DNA of 64,000 nt, taken from Mytilinidion resinicola (Eukaryota > Ascomycota > Dothideomycetes > Mytilinidiales > Mytilinidiaceae). The number at the start of each line of letters is the position of its first letter. The stretch's first letter is position 1. This document shows, in pieces, positions 30,146-41,848 of the stretch. The translations under genes were made by a program, and so were the position numbers. The notes below the pieces were generated by a model, which worked only from the letters and a program-made list of their open reading frames with translations, searched no databases and was not told where the DNA came from. The stretch lies in the NCBI RefSeq assembly GCF_010093595.1, contig NW_022985445.1:1565835-1629834 (forward strand), in the 5' to 3' direction.

Positions 30146-33100
30146 CTACAATCCAACACTCCCTTCAAAATAAGGTCTGAACCTCGGCTCGTTCTGCAAC
30201 CCACATTGCGTCACCGCGTAATGGCACGCCATTAGTAGCTTCGGAAACTTGCTGGTCCAGTATTCTAGATACCCAGCCGGAAGCGGCCCGACCTTCGCTT
30301 TCACGGTCTCATCCATGTCCTCATAATGGTTCTTCTTATTCCTCAACGCTCTCAGCAAGTCTAGCATGCGGTCGCCTGTGTACTTCCTCTGCTTGCCTAA
30401 ACTAGCAATGAAAGCCCGATCAAGCTTGCCTAGGAAATCGCGCTTCTTGTCGAGTACTTCAGGGATGAAGGCCTCGAGGGTCAGAAGCTGAGCAGACGGC
30501 GGATCACGGGGCTCACGCTCCCAATGATCTGAGCAATCGCACAGGAAGTTGAGTCGCTTCTCCGCAGACCAGAAGAACGGGTGCTGCATGACTTGGAGCG
30601 CGGTCGGGCGGTCTTCGGGCTTGTTCTCTAGCATCCATTCGATCAATCGAATAGCTTCCTCCGACTCGTGCCCTAGGTTTTCCAAGCGAGTGAAATTGGC
30701 TTTGTTCTTCTTGATGTTGAGCTCGCGGATCTGCATCCAGCCTTCGTCATCATCGAAGGGGTGCGAGCCTTGGCTAAGGACGTAGAAGAAAACGCAGCCC
30801 AAGGAGAAGATGTCGACAGCACGTTTCACTCCTTGTGAGACAGGATCGGTGGAGCTAGACGAATCCCTCGAATGGCCGTTGTTAGAGTTTTGGCGGGCTT
30901 CAAGCTCTTTGGGCTGCAGGATCAACTCCGGGGCTTTCCAGCCAATTGTACCGGCATTGCCGGTTGTTCCGACGAGAGTACTGACGTTATCTGGAAGAGT
31001 CTTACAAAGGCCGAAGTCTGAAATGACCAAGCGAGGACCCGATTTCTGGTTTCTTTGAGGATAGGCGATCAGAATATTCTGCGGTTTGACGTCTCGATGT
31101 ATGATTCTCAAGCTGTGTAGATGATTTAGGCCGAGCGCCAACTGATACAGGGCTCTGGGAGCGTCGGAGTTGATCTCGTTAAAGAGAGCGATCTGTTCTG
31201 GAGTCCGATCGTCGCCGGGTCTGCCGTCTCTGTACAGCTCCCACAGGCTAGCTTGACACAGCTCTACCGCGATGTACAGGAAGTGTTCGTCCTTTTCGTC
31301 GTCAAAGTAGCGAATGACATTAGGATGAAGGTCGCTCTCTTGCAGAAGTTTGACTTCCTGCTCGGCAAGACCAAAGTACTGAGGAAGCATGCGTTTGACC
31401 GCAACATCGCGTTCCTTAGGCAAGGTCAATAAATGCGTGATAAATATGAAAGGGACTTCTTACATTCCACTTGCCGTTAAATACAAAAGTTCCTCCACTA
31501 CCATTGCCAAGGACCTTGTCGAAATCAATCGTCAATTTGCCAATCCTAGATGTTTGTTAGTATTGCCATCTGAACTTGAGTTTGTATAACACACTTCTTG
31601 ATGTTCGAGATATCCTGGACGTTACCACCCTCAATAGTTATCTCATCGGGATGCAACGGTTGGTCTTGATCCAATTGTTTCGCGGCTTCTACAATGCGTC
31701 CAATTTCATCATCTTCCTTGGGGCCCTTCTTCTTTTTCTTTCCTCCTCTAGAGCCTCTGTGGGCCTTCTTCTTTGGCTTGGCTGTGTCCGGGGCACTCGT
31801 AGTCTCGCCAGTGACGTCGGTTCCATTATCATTGATGTCTCGCTGACTTGGAAGTTCTGGAGTCATGCCTTCTCCCTCGATTGGTGGCGAAGATTCTATT
31901 GTCGTTGTCCTCGATAGGGGCTCTAAATCTGGCTCTTCTCCTGGTATCGCAAATCTGACACGTCGCTCATCGGGGTCTGCTGCATGTGCCTCTGGAACGG
32001 GGACCGCTTCTGCGTCTATTGAAGAAGGGACAAGAAGAGGTTTCTCAGTATTAGCAATAGACTTCTTGAACACATCCAAAGTGCCCGGTTTTGCGAAGCC
32101 GTATGAGCCTAGACCAAGAAGCAGGGCCACAATGGTGATGAGCCATGGCCAGAGCGCGGTCTTTTTCCTCTCCTCGATCGCGTTCCGCAGCTCTTCTCGA
32201 GGCACTTCTGGCGAAATAGGCTCATCGATTATGGGTTTAAGTTCTTGAAGAGGAGCGGATATGGTGGGCACATCTCCTCGTCCCGGACCAGCAAATTCAA
32301 GCGAATGAACCCCAACAAGACCCTTTTTCTCAGGGAGGACATAAACTCCTCCCCATGTCTCATATCGGTTCCACTGAGGAGTGTAGCACAGTGCTTTGGC
32401 GGCACCGTCTGTAACAGCAGGATATCTATCCTCGGACATAGCATACCAGCTGCCACTTTCAGTGCAGTTCAGCCACACATTCTGACCAGCATCATCGATA
32501 CTTCCAGGACCAATAGGCTGCGGTAATAATATTAGTGGTGGGTCGTCATCGTAGTTCTCGAACGGCCGGGCTACATCGAAGACGCGTACTACAGGCGATG
32601 CGAGCTTTTTCCTGTAGACATGTTTCTCATCGTCAATCTGCCGCCTAGAGGAATGATCGAGAGCGTATATCTCTCCATCAAATCTACTGTATATGTACTT
32701 GTTATCCATTGTTGTCGAATACTGGCCGTGGAGGTCACGATCTCGATTGTTCGGCGTCCATTCAAAGTATTTGATGGTACAGATGGGTTCGGTGGTTGCC
32801 ATATTCTGGATGCGGATGGTATATTCTGTCCGTCCTATATTGAGATTGCCCTTGCACTCTCGCAAATGGGAGTCAGCGAAGCCTGTAACTTGAGGCGCGC
32901 AACTCTCAGCGTTGACGTCGGCGGATCCGCCCAGTCCAAATGACTTTAGCACTTTTCCAGTGCGAGCATCTAATTGGTACATGATAGTCTTCTTTTCCGC
33001 GTTGTAAACGACGGGTGGATTATCACTGTAGTACGGCGAAGAACCTTCGAGCTCCCGGATTGTGAGGTGTAGGTTCTTCAGGGCTGGCTGTGGACCTGGC

Positions 33101-33696
33101 TCTAAGTAGTAGAGCCTTCCGTTCTCGGAGGGCTCGACAACCCACATAAACGGGATGTCCTGGCCATTTTCGTCGGCCGAGTCGTTCTTCTGGTGGTAGA
33201 TGGTTTCCACCATGGGCCGTCCAGCGTCCAGGTGCCATATTTCTTTGCCTGTATTTCTGTCTCTAGCGTGTATGTGTCCATCAACGGTCGCCAATAGGAC
33301 AAAATCCTCGACTTCCCAATCCTGCAAAGACCGCGCACTATGTCGCGTAAGACCGCCCGAGGGGGGGGCAGCAGATCCAGCAGGCGGTGCTCGAACAGCG
33401 GCATTGGAAGACGCTGGAGCCGATGACAAGGTTGCAATGGCGCGCTCAATCTGGGGTACTAAGACGTCGGCTCGGGTCCGCTTCCGCGAAACGGGGAGTT
33501 GGTGGTCGTCCAGTAGAGAGTGGCTGGGTGGTGTGACAGTATCGGCGAGGGCATCCTCGCGAGGAGAGCGTCGATACTGGCGGTGCGGCGGTTGCTGCTG
33601 CTGAGCGGCCGTCGTGATCCATGGGAGGAGGAGGAGGATGTGGAGGAGGGCAGGCTTGAGGCCGAGGCCATCGCCGGGAGGCCGGCGACGCGGCAT
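30146..33696 (-). CDS. IRE1: ER stress sensor Ire1: kinase and endoribonuclease
   Basis: Three exons, 33696-31595, 31545-31464 and 31414-30146, give 1150 aa. The N-terminal signal-like segment (LLHILLLLPWITTAA) is followed by a luminal beta-propeller-like sensor domain (VLLATVDGHIHARDRNTGKE, KTIMYQLDARTGKVLKSFG). A transmembrane helix lies near residue 514-534 (WPWLITIVALLLGLGSYGFA). A basic/acidic linker (KPKKKAHRGSRGGKKKKKG) follows, then the kinase with G-loop GNGSGGTFVF, catalytic Lys in VAVKR (735), HRDVKPQN (834-841), DFG (861-863) and GTIGWKAPE. The C-terminal KEN RNase domain ends in YAVTQCGLQNEPRFRPYFEG. Ire1 senses unfolded proteins in the ER and splices HAC1-type mRNA. Both introns flank the G-loop exon, and their removal restores the kinase fold. 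Confidence 0.96.
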
Positions 33697-34530
33697 GTTG
33701 AGGAGAGTCTACAATGCGAGCGTCGAAGCCAGCGACAGGCTGGAATGAGGAGCGAGATTCAGCATTAGCAGCTGAACAAGAGTAGGCGGCGGGCGAGCGA
33801 AGGGAGGAGGGCTACGGTGGAGGAGATATGGGTGAGATGTCAGATGCCAGGACGAAATGCGGTGGGGGAGCAGCTGAAATGCAGACGGCGTGCCCCTTCG
33901 CGTGTGGCAGGGCGCCTGAGACTGTGAGTGGGTCAGCACCCAACACCGGGAGCGAGCGAGGCCAAGACGGGCCGCGGAACGATCAGGGTCACTGCGGACC
34001 AGCCTTCTTTTAGAATAGACGCTGGGGCTCGCCGCAAGGCTGATGGCGCGGCGTCGTTGTGGGGTGTTGAAACGCGGGAACCGTGGCTCGAGGTCGTCTT
34101 TCTTATTGACGATTGCTGCTGTCAAAGGCGGGCTTGCTCCCTCGATAGGGGCCTCGCTGTGGTTGCCCTTACAGCAGAGGATGAACTCACGTGCGACGCG
34201 CGCCCGCAGCAGCACACGAGTACGACAGCGAGCATCCGCAAAACCCCTCTGCCGCCTGCACTGATCCGGCAATAGGTCGTCCAACGTGAAACACAACCTA
34301 CGCTATTCTGATAGGCCGTATGCGGCGCGGGATCCGAGCTCCATTCACCTCTGGGATCGCCACCCTTCACTGCCTCGTCACTTGCCTCTGCATTATTGAA
34401 GTGGCATGTATCGCACGCAGTTTGGACACGGTATTCATTTACTAGCATTGACATCGCTGTCTTGAGACATTCAAGGCTCTATGTAGCTGATCCACGTCCT
34501 TGCGTTCCTCCTCGCATCACGGCTCAGACA
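33697..34530. other. Intergenic: IRE1 promoter and leader, CCT2 3' side
   Basis: About 830 bp with stop-poor but unrecognisable open frames on both strands. The minus-strand frame at 33709-34296 has low-complexity Arg/Ser/Pro content and no domain, and most likely represents the IRE1 5' leader and promoter. Confidence 0.5.
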
Positions 34531-36275
34531 CTACATGCGATCTCTCCGCCTGGGCGCACTGCGGATGATGTTGTCAACCCGAAGTAGGAGCTGTGAGCAG
34601 TTAGCGAGTGCTCTACAAATATGGCTGTCCTATCAATGCTTACCTCTGCCGCCTCGGACGCCGAGGAGACAACCGCGCGCTTCAGCTTGTAGCTCTCAAT
34701 GACCCCCAGCTCCCTCATGTCTGCGATGCCACCACCCGGCGTTAAGAGATCCAGCCCCGAGCTCGTCATGCCTGCGTATATTGCCTTGCGAAGCCTTGTC
34801 ACCAGGTCGCTCGAGTCGAAACCGGCGTTGTCGGCGAGGATGGTTGGCAGCTGTGCCAGAGCCTTCGCGAAGGATTCGACCGCAATCGCCTTTTTGCCTG
34901 CTACATTTTGCGCCGCCTGGGCAACCGCCTTTGCCATCACCATCTCTGCGCAGCCACCTCCTAGCGTCGTCTTTGGCTCCTTGACTGTTTGAGATAGGAC
35001 GGCGAGGGCATCGTGGAGTGAGCGCTCCGCCTCGTCCAGGAGCTGCTCTGTTGCGCCGCGGAGCACGATTGTGCAGGCCTTGCCTGCGGCGACGCCGGAG
35101 AACTTGATCAGCGTGTCCTCACCGATGATGACCTCTTCGATGAGATCGCAGTGGCCAAGCTTGACATTCTCGGGGTGGTCGAATGATGAAGTGATCTCGC
35201 CGCCAGTCACCAGCGCCAGACGCTCAATGCCGTCGAAGTCCGCATGCTCGATTGAGCTTATCCCAGCATCTGCAAACAGTTGTTCTGGCCAGTTGTAGAT
35301 TAGCTGCCTGTTGACGAAGCAGTTGATGCCATGTGCCTTGATTCGGTCGACCTTGGCCTTCATCTTCTCGCGCTCCGCCTTCTCCAGGTCCGCCAACTTG
35401 CCCGTCGAGTCGACTTTTACCCTTGCGCCAAATATCTTGATCTTGTCTGTATCCATAGCGGTGTTCGCAACGAGGATCTTGGCGTTCTCTATCCTCTTCG
35501 GCTGATTGACACCGAACTTCTTGTCTAGAATGAAGCCTTCGTCGAGATATGAGTCCTTGAGCTTTCCACCTGCTTTCTTGATAATTTGAATGTGCGTGAG
35601 ATCTGTGGAGCCCTGCATTCTGAGGACAGCGTCCGTCGCCAGCTTTGCAAACTGCGTCCGGTCCTGGCTGAGAACTTTAGAGCTCAAGGTTGTTCGTGCT
35701 ATGGCTTCGAGGTCTTTGCGGAACGCCGCCTTGTCCTTGCTGTTATCCACGGCAGTCTTCTCCAAAGCTTGCAGTGCGGCCTGGCTCGCTATCCTGTAAC
35801 CTTCGATGATGGTCTGCGGGTGTATCTTCTGGTCCACGAGCTTCTCTGCCTCGCGGAGCAGCTCTGCCGCCAGAACGGTCACTGAAGTCGTTCCGTCTCC
35901 CACCTCATCATCTTGCACCTTCGATATGTTGACCAGCACCTTTGCTGCAGCGTTGTCCAAAGCGATCGATTTTAGGATAGTAGCACCGTCATTTGTGACC
36001 ATGATCTCGCCAGTTGACCTGATACATAAATTAGCTGGGCCCTGGCACACCGTTTGATAAACACTTACGCCGACTGTAATATCTTGTCCATGCCCTTGGG
36101 GCCCAGTGTGCTCTTTACCAGATCTCCAACTGCAATAGCGCCCACAAAGGCCGAGAGACGCGCATTCTCGCCCTTCTCTTCCGTGACATCGTCCGCAAAT
36201 ATCTGGGTGGGGTTGTTGTACGACTAGAATATGTCAGCAAAATTCAGGAGCGGGCGTATACTTTAAACTCACCAT
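34531..36275 (-). CDS. CCT2: Chaperonin TCP-1 complex subunit beta (CCT2)
   Basis: Four coding exons, 36275-36273, 36223-36069, 36018-34644 and 34590-34531, give 530 aa. The first coding exon is just the ATG. The spliced N-terminus is [20 protein letters not shown], the group-II chaperonin ATP site is [15 protein letters not shown], and [17 protein letters not shown] and [20 protein letters not shown] are conserved. The last exon encodes [19 protein letters not shown], a normal CCT-beta C-terminus. CCT/TRiC is the cytosolic double-ring chaperonin that folds actin, tubulin and WD-repeat proteins; beta is one of eight subunits. The length is normal (about 527-535 aa). Without splicing the last intron, the frame would run into unrelated residues after EAAE. 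Confidence 0.96.
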
Positions 36276-36476
36276 TATGAAGTACTAACAAGCAGAACTG
36301 AGAGAAAAAAGAGGTGAGCTGACGCTGGTGTTGAGCTGTGATGGTCGTGCCTAAAGAGACGCGACTTTGGACGTGAAATTTCATGGTTTGCCAAGCCATC
36401 TCCAACGCCCGACTTTCGTCGACCTTAAACGCGACCAAGCTCTACAACACCGTCATAACTCCAAACACTGATCACG
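36276..36476. promoter_or_regulatory. Divergent promoter CCT2/SAD1
   Basis: About 200 bp separate the start codons of two divergent housekeeping genes. Confidence 0.6.
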
Positions 36477-38159
36477 ATGGCAAAGAGACGAGCCGCCGAC
36501 TCACTCGAAGACTTCACCGCCGCAGATTCTCCCGCATCAAAACGGGCTCGCGTCGACGATGAAGCCAACGACCTGGTGCCTACCAACGGCGCAGCCAGCA
36601 ACGGTTATATGATGCCCCTTCGGCCGCAGGATCGAGACAAGATAGACATACTGGGGGCGGCAGATGTAGAGCATGCCGAGCTGGAGGAAGCTGGCGCGAC
36701 GCCTACTGCTGCAATGGACGGTGATGAGGAGGAAGCTGCTCTCACGGCTCCCATACGACAGGAGGCACCAGAAGAAGGATACACAGATCTATATCTAGAC
36801 ACCATAGATCGCGGAGTGCTAGATTTCGACTTCGAGAAGCTGTGCTCAGTCACACTCTCAAACATCAATGTCTATGCATGTCTAGTCTGCGGGAAATACT
36901 ACCAGGGTCGAGGACCGAAATCGCAAGCATATTTCCACGCGCTGGAAATAGGACACCACATCTACGTCAACATGGAGACCAAGAAGATCTACGTTCTTCC
37001 CGAAGGATATGAAGTCAAATCGAAGTCACTCGACGACATCAAGTTTGTAGTTGATCCTCGACTGTCCCCCGCCGAAGTGTCTATACTAGACAAGGAGCAG
37101 AAGCAGGCGTGGGATCTTCTGGGTCGCAGATACATACCTGGCTTCGTTGGCATGAACAACATCAAGGCAAATGACTACTTCAATGTTGTTATCCACGCCT
37201 TGGCGCACGTTGTTCCGCTTCGCAACTTTCTCATGCTCGAAGACCTTTCCAAGCGTCCGCAGCTCGCACAGCGCTTCAGCATTCTTGTCCGTAAGATCTG
37301 GAATCCGCGAGCCTTCAAATCCCACGTCTCGCCGCATGAGCTCCTCCAAGAGATTGCCCTACGATCCTCCAAACGTTACACCCTCACTGAACAATCAGAC
37401 CCTGTCGACTTCCTCTCGTGGTTCCTCAACAACCTCCACCTAGCCCTTGGGGGTTCTAAGACGAAACCAAACTCTAGCATCGTTCAAAAGGTCTTCCAAG
37501 GCAGTCTCAAGATCGAGTCTCAGCAAATCACTGCCCGCGCCGATGCTGGCGACCGACTCCGTTTCGAGGACGCCGCTGTCCAAACCGAAATCTCGCGCTA
37601 CCTCGTACTAACCCTCGACCTTCCACCCGCTCCCCTGTTCCAGGACGCTCTGGACAAAAACATAATTCCTCAGGTGCCTCTAACGGGTATCTTGAGTAAG
37701 TATGACGGTATCCGGGCCCAGGAGCGTCTCAATACCCGTGTGCGCTACCGACTCCTCCACCCACTCCCACCATATCTTCTCTTCCACATCAAACGCTTCA
37801 GCCGCAACAAATTCGTATCAGAACGCAATCCAACCATCGTCACATTCCCCGTTCGGTCGCTCGACATGTCGCCATACGTTGAACCCAATCCGAAATTATA
37901 CCCACCTGGCGAACCCGTTTGGTACGATCTCGTCGCCAACATCACCCACGAGGCCGTGCGCGTGCGAGATGATAGTGTAGAGGGAGAGCAGGAGAGTAAG
38001 GTATGGCGAGTGCAGCTAAGAGACCGCAGCAGGGAGGAGTGGTGGGAGGTGCAGGATTTGTTTGTTGAGAGAGAGCGAGCTGAGACTCTATTCACCAAGG
38101 AGAGCTACGTGCAGGTCTGGGAGAGAAGGAAGCGATCGAAGGGGAAGGGGAAGGCTTAA
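36477..38159 (+). CDS. SAD1: U4/U6.U5 tri-snRNP protein Sad1 (USP39 orthologue)
   Basis: A single exon of 560 aa. An acidic N-terminal region precedes the UBP zinc finger (about 123-175: CSVTLSNINVYACLVCGKYY, FHALEIGHHIYVNM). The C-terminal half is a ubiquitin-protease fold that has lost catalysis: the Cys-box position reads GFVGMNNIKANDYFNVVIHA instead of the usual GLxNLGNTCFMN, and the His box is likewise not canonical. This is the normal state for Sad1/USP39, which acts as a scaffold for tri-snRNP assembly and splicing rather than as a deubiquitinase. QSDPVDFLSWFLNNLH and LLFHIKRFSRNKF are further family markers. The C-terminus is a short lysine-rich tail. Confidence 0.95.
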   Translation: MAKRRAADSLEDFTAADSPASKRARVDDEANDLVPTNGAASNGYMMPLRPQDRDKIDILGAADVEHAELEEAGATPTAAMDGDEEEAALTAPIRQEAPEEGYTDLYLDTIDRGVLDFDFEKLCSVTLSNINVYACLVCGKYYQGRGPKSQAYFHALEIGHHIYVNMETKKIYVLPEGYEVKSKSLDDIKFVVDPRLSPAEVSILDKEQKQAWDLLGRRYIPGFVGMNNIKANDYFNVVIHALAHVVPLRNFLMLEDLSKRPQLAQRFSILVRKIWNPRAFKSHVSPHELLQEIALRSSKRYTLTEQSDPVDFLSWFLNNLHLALGGSKTKPNSSIVQKVFQGSLKIESQQITARADAGDRLRFEDAAVQTEISRYLVLTLDLPPAPLFQDALDKNIIPQVPLTGILSKYDGIRAQERLNTRVRYRLLHPLPPYLLFHIKRFSRNKFVSERNPTIVTFPVRSLDMSPYVEPNPKLYPPGEPVWYDLVANITHEAVRVRDDSVEGEQESKVWRVQLRDRSREEWWEVQDLFVERERAETLFTKESYVQVWERRKRSKGKGKA

Positions 38160-38479
38160 CTGCCAGCTCCGGCAGTGGTTGGATGCATAGAGGAATGAAC
38201 GTAGTTGTACTAAATAAGCTCTTGGGACGAGCGATGTGGTTAGGATACCACCTGCTTAGCCCCAAAATGTCGATCAAGCTTGAAATCTGCTAGTAGGATA
38301 GCCTAAGCCACTCCGCGTGAAAACTAGATCGATCTATCAATGTTCCGTTCATTCCCCTCGGTAAGCTGTCAACCTCGTCGACTCCTCAAAAAACTTAACA
38401 AAGAGCCGAGGCCCCTTCCCCGATGCTACAGTACGACTCATCATCCCTAATCACAGTGTTTGTCTCAACTGATAGCAGA
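38160..38479. other. Short intergenic region SAD1 to GSTK-like gene
   Basis: 320 bp with the SAD1 3' UTR and the promoter of the downstream gene. No other signal was recognised. Confidence 0.5.
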
Positions 38480-39627
38480 ATGGCGAAGCCGAAGATTACA
38501 TTATATGTGGATATCGTGTCCCCGTTTGCGTACTTGGGGTTTTATGCGCTGCAGGTGAGTGGTATGCCTGTTCATTGCGTCATAGGAGCGGAGAGTGTGA
38601 TTCGTTGGAATTGCTGCATATCGTCCGTATAGATGTTCTTAATGAGGGATTGGGATATATACAATGCGAGTGGGTCGTTATTGGCTTATTCGGCGAAAAT
38701 CCTACAATTAGTTGTCTTCCCGTCGTTTTTTACTTTGCTTTTACATCGAGATTCTTACGCGTTCCATATGTCATACTCTCCAACTCTCATCCTCAAAGCT
38801 AGTTTGTCTCTTATAAAACTCCTTGGAGGTATCAGGGTAACGGTTCGAACAGAACTTCCCAGTCTTCCGGCAATGCGAAATCACTTACATCCCCATCTTC
38901 CTTGGCGGGTTGATGAAGTCTTGCGGTAACACGGCGCCCATCAACGTGAAGAGTAAGCCATCAAGATCAATCATCACTTGAACTCAGAGATCGCACTGAC
39001 CCCCTCCTAGACAAGGATAAATGGATAAACCTCGAGCGATCCCGCTGGTGCCGACAGTTCAACATCCCAATATCAGAGAACCCACCCCCTGGCTTCCCTA
39101 TCAATACCATTCTGGTAAGTCAAAGATCTCCATTTGTCCTTACTCAAGAAAAATGAGACACCAGAGCTGACTAAATAGATCCAACGCACTCTGACGGCGC
39201 TATCTGTCTCTCATCCCGAGCTCATCCCAACCGCTATCTCGGCGCTGTACCAGTCTTATTGGGTCAAGTTTGACCACCCTGAGAAACCGGAGAACCTCCT
39301 TCGTATTCTAAGCGGTGCTATTGGGGAGGCGGCGGCAAAAGAGGCCGTCGAGAAGAGCGGGAGTAAGGAAGTGAAAGACGCGCTGATAAAGCGGACGGAG
39401 GAGTCGTTTTCTCAGGGAGCTTTTGGTTTGCCCTGGTTTATAGGTAGTACTCGCTCCTAGCACTTGATGATTAATGTTGTAGATAGCGTTGACGCTGACA
39501 ATACTATCTAGTGACGAATTCCAAAGGAGAGACAGAGTCCTTCTGGGGATTTGATCATCTCGGGCAGGTCATTGATCACCTGGGACTCGCGAAACCAACT
39601 GATGGTGGTTGGAAGGCTATGCTTTAG
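38480..39627 (+). CDS. DsbA-fold GST kappa / HCCA isomerase family protein
   Basis: Five exons, 38480-38554, 38853-38952, 39011-39114, 39179-39443 and 39512-39627, give 219 aa. The start MAKPKITLYVDIVSPFAYLG includes the Ser-Pro active-site region of class-kappa glutathione transferases. Further markers are CEITYIPIFLGGLMK, the NKDKWINLERSRWCRQFNIP segment, FGLPWFIVTNSKGET and the ending ESFWGFDHLGQVIDHLGL. These are features of the DsbA-like thioredoxin fold with helical insert. Mammalian GSTK is mitochondrial and peroxisomal; no targeting tripeptide is visible here (ends WKAML). The first intron is long for this window (298 nt) and opens many frames, but only the ACAG acceptor at 38852 gives the family sequence LQNFPVFRQCEITYIP. 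Confidence 0.92.
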
Positions 39628-39743
39628 GGATTCGCGGAATTGCAGCATTTTCAATAAAAAACTCAATCTTACATCAGGAAGTGTATATAGGTGTGGAAAT
39701 GCGGTATAACTTTTTGAGATTGAGAACTAACCCGAAAGCATCC

Positions 39744-41349
39744 TCACAGCTCCTGTTGCTGTAGCATACCATCTATCAGCCATGTACCCGCCTTATACTT
39801 TGCGTGTGCCACTACAAATCTCAGTCAGCATCCGATCAAGCTGAGCGATGAACCGTACTCACATCCAACACTTCTCTGATCAAAATCTAGAACTGTGTAA
39901 TATCATCTCAAAAACGGCGTACCCAGCACAATAAAGTCCTTCTCATCCCTATCCTGCTTGACCCACGGCTGCCACCCAACCACGCATCTGACCCCCAGAT
40001 CTTCAAACTCCATTTCCAGCGTATAATCAAAAGGGCTTAGCACGAACTCATGGCCCCCAAGGTTAAACACCAACTCCGGAAGCTCGCTCACCTTCTCGCA
40101 GTTCACAGAATTAGGCCAGTCAGAAATCTGCTCCGGTCGTATAACCTCTCTCAACTTCACAAACGCGGCCTCCGGAAGCCAAATAAACGGCTCCGCAGTA
40201 TCCAGCCGCGCCGTGAACCCCGTCAAATCCACAGACTCGTCCTTACCAGCCCCCCATGACAGGCCACGCGCTTCCACACGCCACGTCCCATTCAGAAGCG
40301 GCGGCCCTACCTCAAAAGGATCATCGCTCCCCGGTTCCCCGTCCGTAACATTCGACAGCGGGCCTTCAACCACCTCGCCCTCAAACATCTTCAAATTAAC
40401 ACCCCCAAACGTGATCTCCCCCGGAACCTCAACGCCCCCCTCCGTGCGCCCCAGGCCAATCGAAACAACATTCCTCGGAAGAAGCCCCTGCGCCACCATA
40501 CCCGCAAACGGGCTCCCGTTCCCAAGCAACGACCACGCCTCGTCCGGCGGCGCCAGGCCGAGGACCGAATCGAACTCACGCCGCCAGAAGGTCGTCGGCA
40601 CGCTTTTCACGCGGTCGAGCTCGTGGAACAACTGGTTCTTGATTTCGACGCCCGCGATGGTGAGGGTGTCTTTGCTCAGATGGCCGGCTGCGCGGAGGCC
40701 GGTGTAGATGAACTGCGTGCGAGTTTCGTCGCAGCTGTGGGTTTTTGAGGCGTCGGCGCTGTAGCGGGAGTGGTTTAGACAGGGCTCGTCGGCGCACTCG
40801 GTGGAAAAGGCGAAGGCCTTGGACCAGGAGATGTCGATAAGAGCGCGGAGGGGCTGTGGGGGGTTGCCGATGTGCATAGTGATGAAGTATTGCATGTTGT
40901 CGAGGCTCTGGGTTGGGTGGGAGGTCGGTTATCTCTATGTTCTGTGACGAGACACATATACCCGCACGCTTCTCTGTCACCGCTTATGGTGGCTCGTGGT
41001 ATTTTCAGAATCCTAGTTTAGATGGATGTCCCGCCTTTTGAACAACTGATGAACTCGTGAAGCCGCCTTAAGTAGTGGTGGAGGATTATACATAGATCGG
41101 AATTGTGATCCGGCCCCCTGGGTTTTTGAAAATACTGCGAGGCATTATAAGCGGTGGCAGAGAAGCGTGCGGGTATCTATGACCATGCTTTATATAGCTG
41201 GAGAGGTGCGGACTGACGGTGATTGGTGCAGAAAATGTCTTATGGGAAGGGTGGTCATTTGCTGCTAGTAGCGGGTTTTGGAGTACTTCTGAGTGGCCTC
41301 TGCTTGCTGTGCATGCTAGTAGCACGATGAAGGGTGAGATTCTGTACAT
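39744..41349 (-). pseudogene. Pepsin-like protein with lost catalytic motifs and in-frame TGA
   Basis: Modelled exons are 41349-41092 (signal peptide MYRISPFIVLLACTASRGHS and prosegment-like residues), 40907-39863 and 39811-39744. The join gives RITIPIYSLDNMQYFITMHI followed by GNPPQPLRALID, a normal start of a pepsin fold. The first catalytic triad position reads DIS rather than DTG, and the second reads DTA rather than DTG, so proteolysis is unlikely. At 39905-39903 an in-frame TGA follows VLGTPFLR; beyond it the same frame continues as YYTVLDFDQRSVG, splices, and ends AHAKYKAGTWLIDGMLQQQEL. Reading through would give 456 aa; the TGA truncates it to 420. Either a recently inactivated gene or one still expressed as a truncated non-peptidase. 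Confidence 0.72.
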
Positions 41350-41848
41350 GTCGAGTTTATGGACTGATCTGGGGTTTGTGTGGTGGGATGTAATGAGGAC
41401 ATGAAGCAAGTCTGTAATAAAAAGGAACGGGAGACCATCAAGCCTAGAAACAAGCAAGGTAGGGAAATGAACTCGCAATTTCCGAGAAGTTAATTCAGGA
41501 CAGAAAAAGAAGATGAAAGGCAAAGAATCAGTTCCTTCATAGATGAGTTGCGGTACCTCACGTGATGCGGCACAGTTGACGACGCGTACTGTAGGCGCTC
41601 ACCGTACGAAAATAGCTTTAAATCCTTGCATTTCAGGGTTCGCTTCGATGGAACTCACCATGGCGTATGTCTTTCAGTAGACTTTGCTATGATCTTCGAC
41701 GTTCTTCCCATCGAGGACTTAACATTCGATTGTCATGCGCGTAGATCCTACCCACACCTACAGAAGCGACGGTATCATCAGAGTAGCACCAAAGGATGTG
41801 AAACTGGTGAGCGGATTCGGGATCGAAACATTCGATATAACAATACAT
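41350..41848. other. Intergenic between pepsin-like gene and PEX1 3' end
   Basis: About 500 bp. Short frames only; presumably the promoter of the pepsin-like gene and the PEX1 3' UTR. Confidence 0.5.

Noticed and set aside
33709..34296. 195-codon minus-strand frame upstream of IRE1
   Set aside because: Low-complexity residues and no domain; best seen as IRE1 promoter and leader.
39882..39915. A 30-nt intron (GTACGCC...ACACAG) that would remove the TGA of the pepsin-like gene
   Set aside because: Too short for a normal fungal intron, and it would delete the conserved TPFLR strand; in-frame TGA is the simpler reading.
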